From DATIHQ01 sp035480535 (GTDB taxonomy: Bacteria > Chlamydiota > Chlamydiia > Chlamydiales > SM23-39), in assembly GCA_035480535.1 (NCBI GenBank), contig DATIHQ010000034.1, positions 1-11,083 of the forward strand: a stretch of 11,083 nt of DNA, given 5' to 3'. The first letter of the stretch is position 1; every line of letters starts with the position of its first letter. Below are positions 7,595 through 11,083 of the stretch, piece by piece. Position numbers and translations under genes: made by a program. The notes under the pieces are model-generated. The model was not told where the DNA came from and made no database searches. It saw nothing but the letters and a program-made list of their open reading frames with translations.

Positions 7595-8689
7595 ATGTAC
7601 ACACGAACCCAACCCTATCTTTCCAGAGTTAAAGAGCGAAATCTTCTCACAGGGCCGAGTTCTACGAAAAAGACCTATCATATCGCTCTCGATATCGCAG
7701 GTGTCCATTTTCCCTTCCAAGTGGGGGATAGCATCGCAGTTTTGCCCACAAATGATCCTGAAATTGTCGCTAAACTCCTCCACCGGATGCACGCCAGCGG
7801 CGAAGAAGAGTTTTTCGACTCCCGCTCCCCCGCCGCCACCACTTTGAAAGAATATCTTCTCCATAAAGCTAACTTAAGCCGCGCCACTACCGCTCTCTTC
7901 AAATCTCTTTGCCCCAATTCGGAGCTCCTAGAAAATAAAGCAGAGCTCACGGCCTATCTCCATTCCCATACCGTTCCTGAGCTTCTCGAGCGTCATCCAC
8001 CCGCTTCTTCCGAATTTTGCAAATATCTTATGCCCCTCATGCCCCGTTTTTATTCCATCGCTTCATCGGCGAAGGTCTATCCAGATGAAATTCATCTTAC
8101 AGTTTCCTACGTCCATTACCATGCCAATGGGCAAGCTCGAGTCGGCGTCGGCAGCCATTTTCTCTGTAATCAAGCCATTCTCGATGAAACCCCGATCCCC
8201 ATCTATCTGCAGCCTTCTCACCACTTCGCTCTGCCCGCAGACCCCAACGCCTCCATCATCCTCATCGGCCCAGGAACTGGCATTGCTCCTTTCCGAGCCT
8301 TTCTTCAAGAACGGCTCGCCCTCCAATCCCCGGGTCGCAACTGGGTCTTTTTTGGCGAAAGGAACCGCGCTTCCGATTTTTATTACGAAGACTTTTTCAC
8401 TGAACTTGAAAAACAGGGGCGGATTCGGCTCGACCTCGCCTTTTCACGCGATCAAGCGACAAAAATCTACGTGCAGCATCGCATGCTAGAAAATAAGAAA
8501 AGCCTTTGGAATTGGATTCAAAACGGCAGTTATCTCTATGTCTGCGGCGATGCGGAAGAGATGGCTAAAGATGTCGATGCGGCTCTCCATCAAATCATCT
8601 CTGAAGAAGCCGGTCTTTCTGAAGAAGAAACGCGCCGCTTCATCAAAACGCTCCGCACCGAAAAGCGGTATCTATTGGACGTGTATTAA
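7595..8689 (+). CDS. cysJ: CysJ-like NADPH-dependent flavin reductase lacking the flavodoxin domain
   Basis: A 364-residue protein with the FAD- and NADPH-binding modules of the sulphite reductase flavoprotein/cytochrome P450 reductase family. FAD motif RFYS is at 151-154 and GVGS ends at S187. The pyridine-nucleotide motif GPGTGIAPFR spans 225-234, and FFGERN and YVCGDAEEMAKDV (C317) follow. The C-terminus ends RYLLDVY, closely like CysJ. The FMN-binding flavodoxin domain that precedes these modules in E. coli CysJ (about 600 residues) is absent. Chlamydia CysJ is short in the same way, so this is a lineage trait rather than a local truncation. The electron acceptor is not evident and no cysI is in the window, so the sulphite reductase role is unproven. 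The start is uncertain: neither ATG 7595 nor TTG 7583 has a clear Shine-Dalgarno sequence. ATG is preferred. Confidence 0.88.
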   Translation: MYTRTQPYLSRVKERNLLTGPSSTKKTYHIALDIAGVHFPFQVGDSIAVLPTNDPEIVAKLLHRMHASGEEEFFDSRSPAATTLKEYLLHKANLSRATTALFKSLCPNSELLENKAELTAYLHSHTVPELLERHPPASSEFCKYLMPLMPRFYSIASSAKVYPDEIHLTVSYVHYHANGQARVGVGSHFLCNQAILDETPIPIYLQPSHHFALPADPNASIILIGPGTGIAPFRAFLQERLALQSPGRNWVFFGERNRASDFYYEDFFTELEKQGRIRLDLAFSRDQATKIYVQHRMLENKKSLWNWIQNGSYLYVCGDAEEMAKDVDAALHQIISEEAGLSEEETRRFIKTLRTEKRYLLDVY

Positions 8690-8715
8690 GAGACCGACTT
8701 AAGACCTGAGACGTG

Positions 8716-8791
8716 ATGAGAATATCAGCGCGGAGAAAAGAACTGAGATAGTCGCGGAGAACGCAGAGGTGAGGGAAGCCCTCACACTCCC
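8716..8791 (+). repeat. Left inverted repeat of the GxxExxY cassette
   Basis: A 76-bp arm matching the reverse complement of 9227-9302, with one mismatch (A at 8760). It contains CGCGGAGAA twice (8730-8738 and 8753-8761) and a small perfect hairpin at its inner end: GTGAGGG 8769-8775, AAG loop, CCCTCAC 8779-8785. No T-run follows, so it is not a standard intrinsic terminator for cysJ. Confidence 0.9.
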
Positions 8792-8809
8792 AAAAATTAA
8801 TAGGAAAAT

Positions 8810-9208
8810 ATGATGCAAGATGAAGAGTTGACTCGCCAGATTATTGGAACAGCCATAGAAGTTCACAAAAATTTAGGCCCAGGTTTATTAGAATCTGTCT
8901 ATAGAATTTGCATGTGTTTTGAACTCGAAAATCGAGGATTGTCTTTCAAACACGAATCAATGGTCCCTCTTGTCTATAAAAACAGAAAACTAGATTGTGG
9001 ATTTCGCATGGATTTTCTCATTGAAGACAAAGTTATTCTCGAATTGAAAGCCGTGGAATTCATTCTTCCTGTTCATGGGTCTCAACTCTTAACCTATCTT
9101 CGATTGATGAACAAGCAGGTTGGTCTTCTTATTAACTTTAACGTCCCCATTCTTAAAAAAGGGATCCAACGTTACGTTCTAAACGCCGAGGAATCACTTC
9201 CCTTTTGA
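8810..9208 (+). CDS. GxxExxY family protein, PD-(D/E)xK nuclease-like
   Basis: A 132-residue protein of the GxxExxY family (TIGR04256-like, PDDEXK_3 fold). The name-giving motif is visible as GLLESVY at residues 25-31, preceded by the typical EVHKNLGPG. A nuclease-like core follows, with D68 in GFRMDF and E78-L-K80 in ILELKAVE, the D...ExK arrangement of the PD-(D/E)xK superfamily. The length is typical, so the gene looks intact. ATGs at 8810 and 8813 are both possible. AGGA at 8802-8805 sits four and seven bases away respectively, slightly favouring the second. The family has no firmly established function. The gene is framed on both sides by near-identical inverted repeats, which suggests a small selfish or mobile unit rather than a role in its housekeeping neighbourhood. 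Confidence 0.9.
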   Translation: MMQDEELTRQIIGTAIEVHKNLGPGLLESVYRICMCFELENRGLSFKHESMVPLVYKNRKLDCGFRMDFLIEDKVILELKAVEFILPVHGSQLLTYLRLMNKQVGLLINFNVPILKKGIQRYVLNAEESLPF

Positions 9209-9226
9209 TTCCCAATATAAATTTTG

Positions 9227-9302
9227 GGGAGTGTGAGGGCTTCCCTCACCTCTGCGTCCTCCGCGACTATCTCAGTTCTTTTCTCCGCGCTGATATTCTC
9301 AT
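9227..9302 (-). repeat. Right inverted repeat of the GxxExxY cassette
   Basis: Reverse complement of the left arm at 75 of 76 positions. It carries the same inner hairpin (GTGAGGG 9233-9239, CCCTCAC 9243-9249). It begins 18 bp after the stop codon of the enclosed gene and ends 38 bp before the 3' end of ispF. Confidence 0.9.
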
Positions 9303-9340
9303 TACGGCTCAGGCCCTAAGCCCGTTACCACATCAAATCT

Positions 9341-9841
9341 CTAAGGCTCTTCGACTGTGTTCATGATGCAGAAGCATTGAAGACCATCTCCGCAACCAAA
9401 ATCAGTTAGGCCATCTCCCGATGTCGCTGTAATTCCCACCTGTCCTGGACGAATGCCCACAACATGGGCGATTTTTTTGCGCATCGCTTCGATTTTCTCT
9501 TCAAAATAGGGCCGCTTTCCTTCAATTGTCAGAGCAATATGGACAATTTTTTGCCGCCCCAGCGACTCTAAGGCGCGCTCTAAGTAGACTTGAGAATCAG
9601 TGATTCCATCCTTTCTACATAAATCGCGGGCGATTCCGCCGAGAATTGGAATACCCGATAAAGAGGTGATCGCATTGCAAATCGCATGATAAGCCACATC
9701 GCCATCTGAATCGGCATCTAAACCAGGTACGCCATCAAAGATGACGCCCCCAACAATGCAAGGCTTGGAAGAATCGGGGGACAAGAAGCGGTGGCTATCT
9801 TGACCAATACCTGAACGGAAAATAGGGATACGTGTTTGCAT
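9341..9841 (-). CDS. ispF: 2-C-methyl-D-erythritol 2,4-cyclodiphosphate synthase
   Basis: A 166-residue enzyme that converts CDP-ME 2-phosphate to MEcPP and CMP in the non-mevalonate isoprenoid pathway. The metal-binding residues are visible: D15 and H17 in GIGQDSHRF (D8/H10 in E. coli) and H52 in SDGDVAYHAICNA (H42). The C-terminal GITATSGDGLTDFGCGDG takes the place of the substrate-binding TTTE...GFTGRGEG region, with the TTTE stretch not strictly conserved. E. coli has D56 in an LGDIG stretch; here the corresponding LGGIA appears to lack that Asp. Start ATG at 9841-9839 is chosen because it gives the normal short N-terminus before RxGIGQD. A TTG seven codons upstream (9862) is possible but less likely. 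No strong Shine-Dalgarno is seen. A 170-bp palindrome begins 31 bp upstream and probably holds its promoter. Confidence 0.93.
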   Translation of the reverse strand: MQTRIPIFRSGIGQDSHRFLSPDSSKPCIVGGVIFDGVPGLDADSDGDVAYHAICNAITSLSGIPILGGIARDLCRKDGITDSQVYLERALESLGRQKIVHIALTIEGKRPYFEEKIEAMRKKIAHVVGIRPGQVGITATSGDGLTDFGCGDGLQCFCIMNTVEEP

Positions 9842-9872
9842 AATGAGGCCATTATGGCACAATTTCTCTTAA

Positions 9873-10042
9873 GAACCTATCTCAGTAAAATTTTTCGTCG
9901 AGTTTTTGGATTATTTTGGCCGCTTTTCGACTTCAAATCTGGGGGGCTATATACTCTTGTCGATATTGCCCCCAAGATTTGAATCGAAAATCGGCTCAAA
10001 AGAACCGAAAAATCGATTGAAACTTTTTACTGAGATAGGTTC
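9873..10042. repeat. 170-bp MITE-like imperfect palindrome
   Basis: Two 75-nt arms (9873-9947 and 9968-10042) are inverted copies around a 20-nt loop. The outer 18 bases of the arms (GAACCTATCTCAGTAAAA) are identical, as are the inner TCAAATCT and GGGGGC blocks apart from one base between them. The middle aligns with a few gaps, so overall identity is roughly four-fifths. There is no coding capacity. The size, ends and lack of an ORF suggest a miniature inverted-repeat element, but no target duplication is evident. It spans nearly the whole gap between the divergent ispF and ATP-grasp genes. Confidence 0.85.
9927..9955 (+). promoter_or_regulatory. Possible promoter in the centre of the palindrome
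   Basis: TCGACT (9927-9932) and TATACT (9950-9955) are 17 bp apart and point toward the ATP-grasp/murA pair. The -10 is good and lies at the loop; the -35 matches four of six positions. A transcript from here would begin near 9962 and carry the whole right arm in its leader. Confidence 0.25.
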
Positions 10043-10044
10043 AG

Positions 10045-10968
10045 ATGTCGCTGGCTCACATCTGCAATACTTTTTTTGAGAAGGAATTAGAAAACCCTTC
10101 CCCTCGTCCTCTCATCGATTGGCTCCGCTCCCACCCCGTCGTCCTCCAACTTCAATTTCTCCCTCTTCTCTACGCTGCGCCAAACGATCTCATCCTCGTC
10201 TCCGATCTCCCTGAAAATCCAGATCCCCGCCTCCGCCTCATCGAACCCACTCAACTCCCCATCGAAACTTGGGGACCTTCCCTCGCCATCTCCCGATGGG
10301 CCAAACAACCCATCCCTAACTGGGAAACAATCCGCACACTCAACTCGAAAATCTTCTCCTTTACCCAATCGCCACAACTTCCCGGCGCCGCTCTTCTCAC
10401 CGATGCACAAGAAGCTGCCGCCTGGATGGCAAAAACACCCGGCCCCAAAGTCTTAAAAACTCCTTTTGGAACTGCCGGAAATGGACACATCCATAATTTC
10501 AATCGCCCGCTTCAATTCCCACTCATTGGCGAGCCGTGGGTTGAGCGCCTTCTTGATTTTAGTACGCAATGGAAGGATGGAGAACTTCTTGGCGCAACGA
10601 TTTTTGAGAATGATGCAAAGGGAAGTTATAAAAACACACTTGCAGGCCCACCAGAAAAACTCTTTGGCTCTTATCTTTGGGCTTTGGAGGAACATCTAAA
10701 CATTGCCCGTCCTCTTATAACCCATTTCCCTCGCGGTCATGTGGGCATCGACGCTTTTATTTATCGCTGGGAAGGGAAAATACTTTTGCATCCCATTGTG
10801 GAAATCAATGCGCGAAAAACGATGAGTTGGGTCGCTCTTCAAATGCAACAAAACCGTTGCTTGCGCTTTACTTATTCTCATTCACCCAATGGGCTTCTCC
10901 CTTCTCGATTGAAAGTAAACGGAAAAACTCTTCAATTTAGTCGAAATGTTGTATATAGTAGCGAGTGA
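10045..10968 (+). CDS. ATP-grasp-like protein of unknown function
   Basis: A 307-residue, apparently soluble protein with no signal peptide. Residues ~1-110 resemble no domain I recognise, although LILVSDLPE has the look of a pre-ATP-grasp strand. The centre and C-terminus suggest an ATP-grasp fold. VLKTPFGTAGNGH at 136-148 is a lysine plus glycine-rich ATP-binding loop (K138). EPWVERLL at 163-170 fits the adenine-contacting strand. HVGIDAFIYRWEGKILLHPIVEINAR ends with E253, N255 and R257, the metal- and phosphate-binding ExN signature. Such enzymes usually ligate a carboxylate to an amine or thiol, but the substrate here is unknown. The ATG at 10045 lies two bases after the palindrome, whose last bases include TAGG (10036-10039) as the only visible Shine-Dalgarno-like site. 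murA begins 8 bp after the stop, so the two are probably one transcription unit, which hints at a cell-envelope role. Confidence 0.7.
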   Translation: MSLAHICNTFFEKELENPSPRPLIDWLRSHPVVLQLQFLPLLYAAPNDLILVSDLPENPDPRLRLIEPTQLPIETWGPSLAISRWAKQPIPNWETIRTLNSKIFSFTQSPQLPGAALLTDAQEAAAWMAKTPGPKVLKTPFGTAGNGHIHNFNRPLQFPLIGEPWVERLLDFSTQWKDGELLGATIFENDAKGSYKNTLAGPPEKLFGSYLWALEEHLNIARPLITHFPRGHVGIDAFIYRWEGKILLHPIVEINARKTMSWVALQMQQNRCLRFTYSHSPNGLLPSRLKVNGKTLQFSRNVVYSSE

Positions 10969-10976
10969 GGTGCGGG

Positions 10977-11083
10977 ATGGATGTGTTGAAAGTTCGGGGT
11001 GGAAAACCCCTTCAAGGACAAATTCGGGCAGCAGGGGCGAAAAACGCAATGACCAAGCTGCTGGTCGCCTCCCTTCTCTCGGA
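10977..11083 (+). CDS. murA: UDP-N-acetylglucosamine 1-carboxyvinyltransferase, N-terminal fragment
   Basis: Only the first 35 codons lie in the window; the frame continues past the edge. The fragment has the canonical MurA opening: a V-x-G-G strand, LQGQI and then AGAKNA. K22 and N23 fall exactly at the E. coli MurA active-site numbering. MurA transfers enolpyruvate from PEP to UDP-GlcNAc, the first committed step of peptidoglycan synthesis; in chlamydiae it feeds the thin septal peptidoglycan. TGAGG (10966-10970), overlapping the upstream stop codon, lies six bases before the ATG and suggests translational coupling. The Cys/Asp residue that decides fosfomycin sensitivity is outside the window. 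Confidence 0.93.
   Translation, partial: MDVLKVRGGKPLQGQIRAAGAKNAMTKLLVASLLS

Larger units (their letters stand above)
8698..9320. mobile_element. GxxExxY cassette bounded by long inverted repeats
   Basis: A ~620-bp unit consisting of one small gene (8810-9208) between inverted repeats. It fits between the 3' ends of cysJ (stop at 8689) and ispF (stop at 9341) and disturbs neither. The 76-bp core arms (8716-8791 and 9227-9302) match at 75 of 76 positions. Weaker similarity continues outward to about 8698 and 9320, and inward for about ten bases. I see no obvious target-site duplication. From memory, GxxExxY genes in planctomycetes, verrucomicrobia and relatives are often accompanied by repeats with a CGCGGAGAACGCAGAGG-like core, which is present here. 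Mobility is inferred: no transposase is encoded, so movement would need a helper in trans, or the gene itself may be the mobilising nuclease. Confidence 0.6.

Noticed and set aside
8769..8785. Hairpin after cysJ as an intrinsic terminator
   Set aside because: Stem of 7 bp but no T-run on either side. It is part of the cassette's inverted repeat, duplicated at 9233-9249.
8690..9340. Target-site duplication around the GxxExxY cassette
   Set aside because: The flanks around 8690-8698 and 9320-9330 share no convincing direct repeat.
9842..9862. TTG start extending IspF by seven residues
   Set aside because: TTG is rare, there is no ribosome-binding site, and the ATG at 9841 gives the family's normal N-terminus.

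Overview
The window reads as chromosomal DNA of an environmental (Parachlamydia/Waddlia/Simkania-like) member of the Chlamydiae. The best evidence is a protein at 3064-3504 that closely resembles EUO, the repressor of late genes found only in chlamydiae. It sits with tsp (S41 protease), gltX, a flavodoxin-less cysJ and ispF. From memory, these genes lie close together in Chlamydia trachomatis too (CT434/435, CT441, CT445/446 area), although the order here differs. No database search was possible, so the genus is not named.

Layout. 1-2988 (+): C-terminal ~995 residues of a large Ser/Thr/Gly-rich, filamentous-haemagglutinin-like surface protein with 76-78 residue internal repeats; its N-terminus lies outside the window. 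3012-3039: a hairpin whose T-tract serves the minus strand, ending euo. 3064-3504 (-): euo. 3505-3886: AT-rich divergent promoter region. 3893-5839 (+): Tsp protease, closely followed by gltX (5883-7394). 7388-7537 (-): an unlisted 49-residue putative lipoprotein whose 3' end overlaps that of gltX by 7 bp. 7595-8689 (+): CysJ-like NADPH/FAD reductase. 8698-9320: a self-contained insertion-like cassette, a GxxExxY (PD-(D/E)xK-like) gene bounded by 76-bp inverted repeats that differ at one base. 9341-9841 (-): ispF. 9873-10042: a 170-bp imperfect palindrome (two 75-nt arms, 20-nt loop) that fills nearly all of the divergent intergenic region. 10045-10968 (+): ATP-grasp-like protein of unknown function, 8 bp upstream of murA (10977 to the window edge).

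How the genes relate. Most are housekeeping or core developmental genes: protein quality control, glutamyl-tRNA synthesis, non-mevalonate isoprenoid synthesis, the first committed step of peptidoglycan synthesis, and developmental-cycle regulation. Accessory material consists of the repeat-rich adhesin-like gene, the GxxExxY cassette and the MITE-like palindrome. The last two are inserted in the gaps on either side of ispF. The palindrome appears to supply both the ribosome-binding site of the ATP-grasp/murA pair and any promoter for ispF, which is the most unusual arrangement in the window.
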